A DNA stretch of 64,000 nt from Tomocerus qinae (taxonomy: Eukaryota; Arthropoda; Collembola; Entomobryomorpha; Tomoceridae): positions 45,562,296-45,626,295 of the forward strand of contig CM034548.1 of the NCBI GenBank assembly GCA_020055645.1, written 5' to 3'. Positions 31,301-41,650 of the stretch are shown here, one piece after another (positions within the stretch are counted from its first letter, which is position 1; each line of letters begins with the position of its first letter). The notes under the pieces were generated by a model. That model searched no databases, was not told where the DNA came from, and was given only the letters and a program-made list of their open reading frames with translations. The translations under genes and the position numbers were made by a program.

Positions 31301-31313
31301 AGCGAAGGTGTAA
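28308..31313 (+). CDS. C9orf72: C9orf72 orthologue (DENN-family autophagy regulator), 6 or 7 exons
   Basis: In vertebrates C9orf72 works with SMCR8 and WDR41 in lysosome and autophagy signalling and small-GTPase regulation. Exons: 28308-29585 (probably split by an intron at 29220-29291), 29660-29764, 29851-29928, 30029-30159, 30924-31085, 31169-31313. Phases agree throughout. Length is 608 aa with the internal intron removed, 632 aa without. Diagnostic motifs: SRWDNIVGPQ (residues 164-173; human AYWDNILGPR), SHLTTCGTSVIVGVD (human SHLQTCGCSVVVGSS), KGLFVQGLILG, YPSTHIELG and ADKIRPGLLQT near the C-terminus. The first ATG after an in-frame stop was chosen; it gives a Ser/Asn-rich N-terminal extension of about 130 residues relative to human, and the human C-terminal tail is shorter here. 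AATAAA lies at 31544-31549. Confidence 0.93.
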
Positions 31314-33376
31314 TTGGAGATTATTCGCTGGGAAATGGAGTGACATCAATTTATATAATACACTCGTGCGTACGTATATCGTTTTCACATTAATATACAA
31401 ATATCGGAATCGGAATACTAATAATCGTGTCATAAATTATAAGCGTAAATATATAATTTTAAATTAGTTAGTTTGAAGCGCATTGATTTTATTAATGAGC
31501 TCATACTTAGATTTTACATTATTTGACAAAATTTTAAGCGAGAAATAAAATACCGAATATTTATACTGAATGAAAATAATATCTAAACACCAATGTTTCA
31601 ATTCACCAGTGTAATATCTATTTTATAGTCGAAATCGTTTATCAACGATGGTCAGATATCGGGCGGCAGACTCAGACTAGAATGTAGGGGAAGCCCTATC
31701 CTTAATTTCTGCCTAACAAGACAATAATGTACAACATGTATCCATCCATCTATCAAAGAAGCTTTGGCATATCATGATCATATAGACTGGCATGAATACT
31801 ATTCTAAATAAATAAACGTAAAAAGAAAAACCTCTCAGTTTTCCATTTAAGGTCGGCGAGGAGAGTGTGTACAGCGTAGTAAGCTTCGTAATTTGTATTT
31901 GTTAGTACGACTAAGGGTTATGAGAATGAAATAGAATAGATTCATCTATTCATGCGGCTTCTAATGCAGACCATTATAATGGTCTGCCTTCTAAACGAAT
32001 CGTGGGGTTTACATTTGTAAAGCGGTCAGGATTCATGATGTTTTACTTATCAGCGTAGCCGCTCACAAAAGAACGTTTACTTGGCCGTAGTCGTTGGCCC
32101 ATTATCATTTCAATCTGAAATTTGTAACATGTCTCATAGAAATAGATAATTATAAGAAAATAATATCCCACGTCAATCAAAAATCAAACAAACAAAAGCA
32201 AACAATTTAGCCTTTTTTATAAAAATTTGTTAAAAGCAGGGCTTTTTTGCCTTTTACCTATTTTGATGTAGCAGCATGCCCCATTTACTTCCACTTGACA
32301 TTTGACTTTTTATTTTACTTTTTTGTAAAAAAGGCCTTTTTGACCTTTTTTGTTCCCTGTGAAGGAGTAACAAGTCCATTATCTGCCATAACTAAGATTT
32401 ACTTAGATTTTATTTAAGACATAACAAATAACAAAACAAAACATATATTGGCTGATAAAAGCTTACGCAAAACAAAGTATATTAGAATCCCTTATGTGGT
32501 GGAGGTCGATGTCGACTTTGGTTATTTTGATTTTGTCTATCCCGAGTGTGAGGAGGTATATATTTATTTTGGTTTTGTCTGGTCTGAGCGTGAGGAGGAA
32601 CGTTTTTAGTTATTCTGCGTCGTCGGTGAGGAACAAAACTCAGCCGTTACCGCACCCGGTACAAAACTGTTACTACCGTTAGAAGAAGCTTGCAGCCCAT
32701 TGGAATTTCTCCAAGAAGAACCGGCATTCCAGAAGGTAGACTGTGTGTTATGTGAGCTACTAGGCTGTGTACGTCAATTCGTAAATACGGTTATGGAGCT
32801 TGACCTGTTTGCTTCTTTAATCTTTACATTGAGCGATTTTAATATTTCTGCATCTTCGGGGGCTGTCCTGATTTATAATTTCCACATTTAACTTTTCAAA
32901 GATTTTGTCTGTACTCCATTCTCACTTGTTGCGCTTAGGAATAATAGGAATAATTTAAAGCCTGTGATAAATATTAAAGTTCTAAATGACCACATATCAA
33001 GAAAACAGTGAACGATATTATAAAATACCATTAGGTCAAAGCAATACATTAAAACCGTTTCTTCCATCCGAGGAAAAATTATGCCGGGTCCAGTACGAGA
33101 CAGCTTTTGGCGTTTCCTCTATTATAACAAAATAACATCCTTCTAACAAACAAAAAAAATTTTTGTCCATTTCAGTCCAGAATTCTTCAACAACCCAAAA
33201 CGATTTAAAGAAATTTTCAATTCGGTCTTGAATTTTTCTAGGAGACCCGAGCAACGTTTGATTCAAGTCAATCCGATCAGGAAAATTTTTGGGATCACAT
33301 TGAATAGCAAGCTTAAGTATCCCATTATTTCATGTGCGGGAAAATTAAAAAATTTGGCTATTTACATGTAAAATCA
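31314..33376. other. C9orf72 3' flank, no further gene recognised
   Basis: Contains the probable C9orf72 polyadenylation signal near 31544. A perfect 22-bp palindrome, GCAGACCATTATAATGGTCTGC, lies at about 31966-31987. Short open frames at 32494-32891 have no recognisable motif on either strand. Confidence 0.4.
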
Positions 33377-33586
33377 TGAAAATGGACCAGTTGGATATTC
33401 ACGCAGCGCCCCATATGCGAGACACCACGACATTAAAAAGATAGACACAACAGTCGAGTTTCGGTCCGCCGCAGTATCCATAAACCATTAGGCGGTCGGC
33501 CGAACGTCGGATACAGGTCTATCTTTTTAATGTCGTAGTGTCTCGCTAATGGGGCGCTGCGTGAATAGCCAACTGGTCCATTTTCA
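33377..33586. mobile_element. Foldback MITE (family CCAGTTGG), copy 2
   Basis: A 210-bp near-palindrome. Arms read TGAAAATGGACCAGTTGG then (G/C)ATATTCACGCAGCGCCCC or its close variant. The core matches the copy at 27946-28141, but the outermost 8-10 bases of both arms differ from that copy while still pairing with each other. No clear target duplication. Confidence 0.8.
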
Positions 33587-33788
33587 AGTCGCAAAGGCTT
33601 TTTAACTAATTGCTTAATTGAAAAACATAAAGAGACAAAAAATGTTTTTCATATTGTCATCTAAAAAGTGAAGTATTTTTTGACGATAGTCCACTTCCTT
33701 CCCATTTTGGAAGGTTGAAAAAGATGTGCCCAAAGTGTACTTTTTAAGACGTCCGGTTTACTGTACTATGAACGCCACTTTTCTTTTC

Positions 33789-34040
33789 TGAATAGACCTC
33801 GAAAACAAAAAGATTGAAAGATAAGAAGACAATGAAAGCTCTCGCTCGACTGGGCTCACCGAGGTATATGCGTACCTATTGAAAGAGTGCACAGTGGGTC
33901 TAACTTATAAAAAACGTGGACATAACGGCATAGTGTAATGAGTAATGAGTAGGGACTATGCGATGGTTGAATAGCATGACTTAAACATTGTAGAGTGGCA
34001 CACAAATAAATAAAGCACAAAACACTCAAAAATTAAACTA
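33789..34040 (+). repeat. Interspersed repeat B, copy 2
   Basis: Matches 26084-26346 with scattered differences, from AATAGACCTCGAAAAC to AACACTCAAAAATTAAAC, in the same orientation. No coding capacity was seen. Confidence 0.8.
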
Positions 34041-34605
34041 TGTTTTGCTATGTTAACTTTGTCTATGGATTATTAACAGGGTTCAAAACTAGTACCTTTA
34101 CACACGCATCTGCCTCACGAGTTGAGGCAGAGGCGTGGAAAGTGGGTGGGTGTGCTCTGGTTAATGCTTAGCTATGCTCACGACACGAGCTAAAGCCGAT
34201 TTCAAAACAAAGTTGTACTTTGTACTTTGAACTACCAGCACAAGTGTGGCTGTACCATAATCATCAACCAAACAAAGGAAAAATCCTATAAGCTCTATGG
34301 TGCTCTTGCGATTGAAGTCATTTTCTTTACAAATTCACTGGTGACTGGTGGAAAGACGATAGCAAAAAAGAACTTCGAACATTGGAACTTACACAATAGG
34401 ATCAGATTAAAATACCTATTCACACCATAAGGTACACCAAATCGGTAAGTAAATTCTGATTAACTGAAATATGATTTTATTGTAGCATACTTTTGAGAAA
34501 CGTTTTGTTGATAAAAATTCTTGCAAATATCTGAGAGAATTTTAAATTTATAATCCTTTAATTGGTTTTATTTCCAGCCGAAATAGTTGACAGTTTTGAT
34601 CCAGA
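34041..34605. other. Intergenic, upstream of the unrecognised gene
   Basis: No supported gene. A small stem (CTGCCTCACGAGTTGAGGCAG) lies near 34109-34129. The 67-codon frame at 34227-34430 shows no recognisable features. Confidence 0.4.
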
Positions 34606-35757
34606 ATGAAGTTGCGAAGGAAGGATGTCGCCCAAGGAAGGTTAAACATTTTATTAGTTACATTATTGTATAGCATGTGTATAGTATACCTAAACTTTTT
34701 TGCCGGTGTATTTTTAACGAAGACGAAGCAATGAGTTTACCTACTATTCGTGATCTCATTTTCACTACTTATTTTTCCAGTTATAGAAGCATGTTACTAC
34801 ATAGGCCGAGCAACATTTATCTTACCAAGAAAAGACGATTGATTATAGAAGACTACATAAGACAACACCCAAGAGGACCTCGTGAGCCTGAGGGGATTTT
34901 TCGTTTCATGGTTAGACACGATTCAGATGTTCAACTGTCGGATGTCAACAGGTGGATTCAAAAACATTCTTGGATAAGAGAAGTAAGCATTTTAATGTTC
35001 CTAAGTCTTCAATAGTCCACTCTCCGTTTCCTACTAGAAATTAAAATATTAATTGCCTATATACCTACTACCTAGAAAACTTTCATGGTTCAAAACTGTA
35101 TACTTTAGTAGTAGCTGGGTTGATCAAGGGAAATTTGGGCAGTGAAAGTTTTGCTTTTTAAAAAAATTAATCAAATTTGGACTGATTTGTCAACTAATAA
35201 TCAGCATTTTATGGACTTTCAGATCCGCCAGGAATCTCCTGTGAGTTCACCAGCGTCGTTAATCAATCACCCAGGGAGCCCATTGTCAACTCCAAACTCC
35301 AAACTCAATGTCGCCCGTGCCCTTATCACAGGAGATCATGCTGCCCACTCCACCAAAGACTTCCGTACGTCGCGGGATATCATGTCGACCGGAAAATGGA
35401 AATCAAATGCAACGAGATCCAGAATATGTCTCGGGTGATCCAAAACGCGAAGTCCCTTCAACTTCTGCTCGTCCTCCTCCACGTACAAATTCCTTCCGTG
35501 ATGACCGTGCAGAAAGGGAAAGACGTCGTGAACGCGCTAGTAAATTCTTCTTCAAATGTGAGAGTACCTTTTTGAGTCTCTACTACATGGATCGTTCTTT
35601 CTCATCATGCCCTCAACTTCGTTCCCTTCAACCGTCCCTGCAATATTTTCAAAGAGAATTCTTGCGATCCACTCTCGACTACGTCATACAAAATATTAAT
35701 CCCGCTGTACTTGATGATTCGACTGCGCCTGGTTCGTCTCAACCATCTTCATAACCC
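34606..35757 (+). CDS. Unrecognised spliced gene, basic and Ser/Pro-rich product
   Basis: I do not recognise this protein. A likely model is 34606-34640 (MKLRRKDVAQG), 34781-34982 (68 codons in frame; KKRRLIIEDYIRQHPRG, then FRFMVRHDSDVQLSDVNRW) and a last exon ending at 35438 or 35757. Exons 1 and 2 have good donors and acceptors with matching phase. The last exon can open at a strong acceptor at 35222, giving a Ser/Pro-rich frame that stops at 35438, or at 35274 or about 35330, entering a second frame that runs to 35757. That frame contains PTPPKTSVRRG, an Arg/Glu cluster (DDRAERERRRERAS) and a hydrophobic C-terminal part. Either alternative acceptors give two C-termini or a one-base frameshift near 35285-35305 separates the halves. 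The start codon is tentative and no domain was identified. Confidence 0.5.
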
Positions 35758-37334
35758 TTGATTAAATGGACTACCCTGTTTTATAGCTACAATAATTTCA
35801 TGAATCCACCTCGTTAAAGTTAGAATTTATCGACGGTATTTGATTACAATCCTTTAATTTGAAATTATTTTTGCAATCTGCAACTGATGTATATCTGAAT
35901 ATCATTTAATGTAAATGTATGAATTTTCTTATAAACTATGTTATTAGGCTCTTTATTATTTCTTAGATTTTTTCTTTAGCTATCTTTTTCACGGATTTAT
36001 GATTTTGTTGATATGCTCTTGAGTAGAATATCTTTATTATGAAAAATATGTGGGTAGGTATATAGCAGTACCAGAGGTATAGTGATAAGAATAATGGATT
36101 GTAATTGAGTATCTGTATTTGTGTCCAGTTATTTATTTAATTTCTACATGTGGGAGAGCCAGTACCAAATCTATATTATGTGTAATTTAAATGTACTTGC
36201 AGAAAACAGTCATTTAGATGAATGATTTGGGTATACTAAAATTCTAGTATAATTAATCCATTTTTTCCGAACCGAGGTTCAAATCAGCATCTGAGTTTTC
36301 TATTCAACCATATTACAGATGCTACGGCAAAGGTAGCTTTTCTTTTTCTTATTAATTGAGCTTATGATTTTTTGTTTTGAAGAAACATTTTCTGTGTTTT
36401 ATCATACCATAAATACTAGATTACCTATGCAAGTTTGCTTCATTTAGAGAAAAAATATCGTTTAAATGTCCCGACATAAATTAATGAATTTGATATAATG
36501 ATTTACACTTTACACTTATAGGCATAGGTAATTATTTAAGATCTGCTGGATACTATTTACTATATACGTATTTGTTTACAACTTTGTACCATAGTCTATC
36601 AGATGAATTAAATATACTGGTTTTACTGTTAACAGACTCAACAAAAAGAGGTTTCCCACAATTGGTGACCGGTCAGCAAATTAACCTGAATAAGTATTGA
36701 AATTACTCCAATACCTGTCTGTATTATCCTGGAATTGTGTGAAACGCCTATTGTACTAATTGATTTCATTTGACAGCATTTGCTTGAGGCATTTTCTATT
36801 CTATGACAATGCTAATCTATGTAATGTATAGGGCATATTTTCAAATTATAATGGCATTAGTTACAATTTACTCGGATTACGACTGGCCTTGTTGGATTTA
36901 ACTAGTATTTGTTAAAGAACGTAGAATTTGCTAGTTTTATTCATTTATTACATCTCTCCCGAACACCGAATCTCACACCCCTTTAAAATGGTTAAACCTC
37001 GTCAATATATGCATGTAATTTTGTTGGCCAATTAAATTCTTCCTTTGATTATAATAGTTAGTTACAGATTCTATAATAGTTATTCCAATTTAACAATTTA
37101 AAAAGTACAGATATTACCACACGGAGAGGGCCATAGGGTAGGGATTAGGGCTGGATTTAGGCAGCTGGCCCTTGTTTACCCCGTTACCCAAGTTTGGCCA
37201 CTTAACCTATTACCTGAAAATATTTCCCCCCGTTGCCCCAAGTGCTATTAATGAGTTAACCTAATGTATTGATTACGTTGCCCCCGTTGCCCCAATATAT
37301 TGCATTCGTGGTTGAAGTGGCACAGGTTGCAGAG
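35758..37334. other. 3' flank and intergenic, no gene recognised
   Basis: AT-rich, no supported ORF. The right end (about 37160-37300) has short repeats of CCCCGTTGCCCCA. Confidence 0.4.
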
Positions 37335-37596
37335 CATAGGCGTCGGAACGTAATTTATCAAGGGGGGACAAAATGGCTTCTTCAGAAAGGGGGGCCACCA
37401 AAATAATAAAATATTGGCAAAACGAAGACATAATCGCGACATAAAATTTTTTGGATTTTAACCTTTTTTGACAAAAAAATCGCCTTTTCTGGTGCTTATG
37501 AAATATTAGTTTGGATTTTGGGACATTTTTAGGGGGGCATGTCCCTCCTGGCCATATTCAAGGGGGGGCATTGTCCCCCCGGTTCCGACGCCTATG
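37335..37596. mobile_element. Non-autonomous hAT-type MITE, 262 bp, with 8-bp target duplication
   Basis: Terminal inverted repeats CATAGGCGTCGGAAC (left) and its exact complement (right) are flanked by an exact 8-bp direct repeat TTGCAGAG at 37327-37334 and 37597-37604. Duplication length and tip sequence fit the hAT superfamily. The inside has G-rich runs near both ends and no ORF. Confidence 0.88.
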
Positions 37597-37812
37597 TTGC
37601 AGAGGAAGGTGAGGGTGTGGAGGTGATAATTAAAAAACAACAATTTAAGGGTTTGGTACTAGTATGGTTACCCGTCCTATGAACGGGACTAGTAACACGG
37701 TGCTTGAAATTTCAAAAAACTTCAACATAAAATTTTTAAAAAATTCAAAATTTTATTATTTATAAAAATGTTTTAAATTTTTCTGTTTTTTGATAAATAA
37801 CAAACCTAAAAT

Positions 37813-37910
37813 TGAGTTGGAAGTCTTCCACATATGCTACATCTTTTAGGAATTTGAGTTGGGAGTCTCCCACTTGTGCTTCACCTTTTAGGAATTTGAG
37901 TTGGGAGTCT
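37813..37910 (+). repeat. 42-bp tandem repeat, about 2.4 copies
   Basis: TTGAGTTGGGAGTCT-type units start 42 bp apart at about 37813, 37855 and 37897. Small and slightly diverged. Confidence 0.75.
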
Positions 37911-38070
37911 GAAGATTTAAGCAGACTTAAATTAATTAATTTAGATTTCGATTGATTAATTAATGTAGCTTTCGATTAATTCTAATATTATGGAATAAAT
38001 AACGCTAGTTTTGACCAATCTAATGCTGTGATTAATTGTGATTAATGTAAATATTGTTATCACTATTTAT

Positions 38071-38450
38071 GGATGATTATCATTATTTAAAGATTATTAT
38101 CATTATTTAAAGATGATTATCATTATATAAAGATGATTATCATTATATAAAGATGATTATCATTATATAAAGATGATTATCATTATATAAAGATGATTAT
38201 CATTATTTAAAGATGATTATCATTATTTAAAGATGATTATCATTATTTAAAGATGATTATCATTATTTAAAGATAATTATCATTATTTAAAGATGATTAT
38301 CATTATTTAAATATAATTATCATTATTTAAAAATGATTAGGTGTCATTATTTAAAAATCCTTTGGGTATGATGATTGTCATTATTTAAACATTATTATTA
38401 TTATTTAAAGTTTATTACCACTATTTAAAGATAGTTGTGATTATTTAAAG
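38071..38450 (+). repeat. 20-bp minisatellite (GATTATCATTATTTAAAGAT)
   Basis: About thirteen regular 20-bp units between 38071 and 38330, with TTTAA and TATAA variants interspersed, decaying into less regular copies to about 38450. Very AT-rich and non-coding. Confidence 0.9.
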
Positions 38451-38811
38451 CCAACCTTTAATAATTACAGTATATTTAACAAATTGTTCGAGTTGCGCAG
38501 TGAAAAATTCCGTAGGTATGTTTGTTTATATCATCTTGTGTTAATTTGTCTCTCTGATAACGCAGCTAAACAGAACCCGCAATCTTAAACGTTACCTAAT
38601 TGTGGTAAATCCCAACAAGTCCGTACCTCCGACTCCGACCCATCAAATAAGGAACCATGAAAAGTCCAGAAATACTTTCATCCCATCGTACAAATTGCTC
38701 CCGGAATACACAATAGCTTTATTTATAACAGGACCTAGGTCCTGTGAACGGCTGGACGTCACAAACGACACAGAAGAAACTAGGTCTCTCTTACTGTCAA
38801 ATACGTAATGA

Positions 38812-38965
38812 GGTTGAAGTAAGACAGTGGTTGCAAATTTAAAATGTCGCGCCATGAAATACACAGGGCATGCCAGGACCCGCTTTCGAGGGACCTAACC
38901 TAACCTAACCTAATTAAAAAAATAACATTGATAGGTATTTGTGCAACCACTGCCTTACTTCAGCC
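38812..38965. repeat. Inverted repeat enclosing (CCTAA)4
   Basis: TTGAAGTAAGACAGTGGTTG at about 38813 pairs with CAACCACTGCCTTACTTCAG at about 38943 with two mismatches. The enclosed 105 bp contain CCTAACCTAACCTAACCTAA at about 38896-38915, the arthropod telomere motif. It may be a small MITE. Confidence 0.55.
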
Positions 38966-39866
38966 CGTGATGAAGCTTGTAAGCTAGATTGAAACGGTAG
39001 ATGGTGTATTAACTTTGATGCCCTGATTTGAAGACTGGTTTTGCGTCATGTAATTTTCAATTGTTGGACATAGTTAATTGAAGTAATAGAATTAGCTGGT
39101 CGTTTGCGAGGTCCGGTACTTACCGTATAATAAGCATTGGTTACCTGTTGGTTGGCTGAAGTGTACACCAAGTGTTTTATTTTAGCCGGTTAAAAATGAT
39201 TTTGACCAGCCAGCCGGCAAAAATGGCTGAAATGGCCAGCCGCCAAAATGGCCAAAAATCATGGTTTTTTAAATTTCCCGCAAAATCAAGAACGATTTTC
39301 TTAGTTCACATAGCCCCATTTCACTATTTTTGGCCATTTTACCACTGGCTAACAAAGAATTTCAACCAGCCGGCCATTTTAGCCAGCCATTTTATTCGAC
39401 CAACCGGTTGGTCACCGAACACTGTTTACACCGATTGAAGAGGATAGAAAATGTGGCTCACCTAATAGACAAAGGTTAACTAAAGTTTACATTATTACAA
39501 TATATGTTGCTGGTTGATACTATATAATGTTCTAGTTATATTTGACTGTAAAATTTAAACTTCATTTCGACAGAACAGTGTTTCAAATCAAATTTGCTAT
39601 TATAAAATCATTTTTTCCCAGGATAACTTTTATTTTTTGTTACTATTAATATTCTAACCCATTGAAATTGCATGCATGCTGAATGTAAATTACATTATTC
39701 TGCAGGAAAAAGCGAACTGGTTTTCGTCATTAACCAACTGATATTTGTCATTAACCAATAATTGGTCTTCGGCATTAACCAACTGGTCTTCCTTGAAGAA
39801 ATAAAGGAATAAATGTTAGTCAACATAAATTCAACGGATTTGGTCATAAAAAATGAAAATATAGTC

Positions 39867-40089
39867 CAATGGTTGAGTTTCTTATTATAAGTCTCTGGTG
39901 GATGGGCGACCTCACTAAGGAATAATTCATCGTTATTGTGCTCGATAGATGTCCCACCACTGCATTTGACTGTACATGCACGTTACCTTCAGTGCAGTGG
40001 TGGGGTATCTATCGAGCGCAATAACGATGATTATTCCTTAGTGAGGTCGCCCATCCACCAGAGACTTATAATAAGAAACTCAATCATTG
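39867..40089. repeat. 223-bp near-perfect hairpin (about 97-bp arms)
   Basis: Left arm 39867-39964 and right arm 39993-40089 are reverse complements with a handful of differences, around a 28-bp loop. Ends read CAATGRTTGAGTTTC. Further out, AACCAACTGGTCT (about 39777) and AGACCAGTTGGTT (about 40132) are also inverted, so an older, larger foldback may surround the core. No target duplication was seen. Probably a foldback MITE. Confidence 0.8.
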
Positions 40090-40255
40090 TTTGAATTAAT
40101 CGGGTTATATCACTTCTTCATATCTTCGGGGAGACCAGTTGGTTATTGACAAACAACGAAGAGTTTACTTCTTAAATACCCAAAAGACCAGGTCTTGGTG
40201 GGCCTACTAACAACTAACTAAACTCAAACCGCTAGCCTCGCTCAAACTAACATGT

Positions 40256-40903
40256 GTTAGAAAAGAGCAATGTGGACATTGACATATACCAAGGAATATG
40301 TAATTCCCACAGTCAGCCGTCTGCTGATTAGTAGTGAGCGAGGAGTACAATAGTAGTACGTACAAGTAGAGGCCCCGACGTTTATTCGTGTACAATTAAT
40401 GTTTTCGATAATGTACCCCAACGCATACCTCCCTGTACTAAATTTAGCACATGAAGGTATGCGTTGGGGTACATTATTGAAAACATTAATCAACGCACAT
40501 TCATTCACTCAGCACAGCCAGTGTTCAGTGTCTGCCTTCATACATGCAGCTAGCTATAATCGTATTATAGTGATTTTAGTGATCATCAGCAGTCAGCAAC
40601 TGGATTCTGAAGTCTACTCGTTGTATTGTGCTTACATTGTTGTTGTTGACTTACAACTTAGTTGTTCTTACTTGCTTGGACTTGACTCTAAGGTTGCTCT
40701 TGTCCACTTGACTACTGGTTTGGTCTGTAGACAGCAATTGCCATTATCGTCAACTATTGACCTTAGGTCTGAATGTCAACAAATATTTGATCATTGATCG
40801 TCGCAGCCAACATCTCATTCACTTGTTCTCTATACGACGTCGTCGTCGTGTCCATTCCAATTAGTCAAGAACGGAGGTGTGAAGACGACGACAAAATAAC
40901 ATA
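40256..40903 (+). mobile_element. Possible solo LTR remnant (BEL/Pao-like ends), hairpin inserted inside
   Basis: The stretch opens with TGTTAG near 40256 and closes with TAACA near 40903, complementary ends of the kind seen in BEL/Pao long terminal repeats. No second LTR, internal region or target duplication was found. The hairpin at 40395-40490 would be a nested insertion. Treated as a weak fossil candidate only. Confidence 0.2.
40395..40490. repeat. Small hairpin family, copy 1 (96 bp)
   Basis: Arms 40395-40430 and 40455-40490 are complementary over 36 bp with one mismatch, around a 24-bp loop. The core word is GTACCCCAACGCATACCT. A homologous but more diverged element is at 51348-51449, so this is a mobile or dispersed family. 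Confidence 0.8.
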
Positions 40904-41650
40904 CGATTCTTTAAGCAAAACTGTGAATTCTTAGTACATCTCTAAAGGTGACAGAAGCCAACTCACAATTTTTATTGTCCTTTTTGAATTTTTTATTCGA
41001 AAATTTATAACATGTTTTTTGAAAGTTTAGTTTGTTGGTGAACGTGAGAGGATATAAAACCAACAGCTCCACGTCTACAGCTACACAGTTTAATAAATTC
41101 TATAGAAATCCTTTCTTCCTATTCTTCCTGGGTCGTAAAATAATAGCTTGTAGCACAATCAATGATTTATAGTACCATTGGATTCGTTCACATCCCTAAC
41201 ACGTCATTTTTGTCGGTTTCAAATAACATCGAGTCCTAACATTTGACATTGTAGTGTAACATTGTAGGTTATCATTTTAAGATTTTATAATTCCATCAGG
41301 GAGTATAAATAATTGTAAACGAAATACTGATCAAATAGGAATGTGATCATATGTAATTTAAAAACAATCTTGTCAACCCCAATCGTGTTTGACTTGGAGC
41401 ATTAAAAATGCAACTATAACGGATTGTTCCATCATTATGTTTATATTTCCTATTGCTAACTTTTAGCTATTTTGGGGCTTTCGAATTTTAAAACTCATTT
41501 TTTCAATCTCTGATTGATAAATAATAATAATTGTCTTTTTTTTTTGCTTTATTTTAGACAATAAGTAAGAAAATATTTGAATATTTACGTCTTGGATGCC
41601 AAAAAATCAGCGAAATAAATACATTACAAAAGTTGTCGCTTTGATAGACA
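40904..41650. other. KLHDC10 upstream region
   Basis: About 750 bp before the KLHDC10 start codon. No gene or clear core promoter motif was found. Confidence 0.35.

Noticed and set aside
32494-32891. Short ORFs with low-complexity Asn/Gln/Pro peptides on the opposite strand
   Set aside because: No domain, no splice context, and too short to assign to any element family.
35241-35274. GTGAGT...CCCAG as a tiny intron that would bring the two frames together
   Set aside because: 34 nt is below the usual minimum for insect introns; direct use of a downstream acceptor or a one-base shift is more plausible.
40399-40797. 132-codon plus-strand ORF
   Set aside because: It begins inside the small hairpin and has no recognisable motif; likely chance in a repeat.
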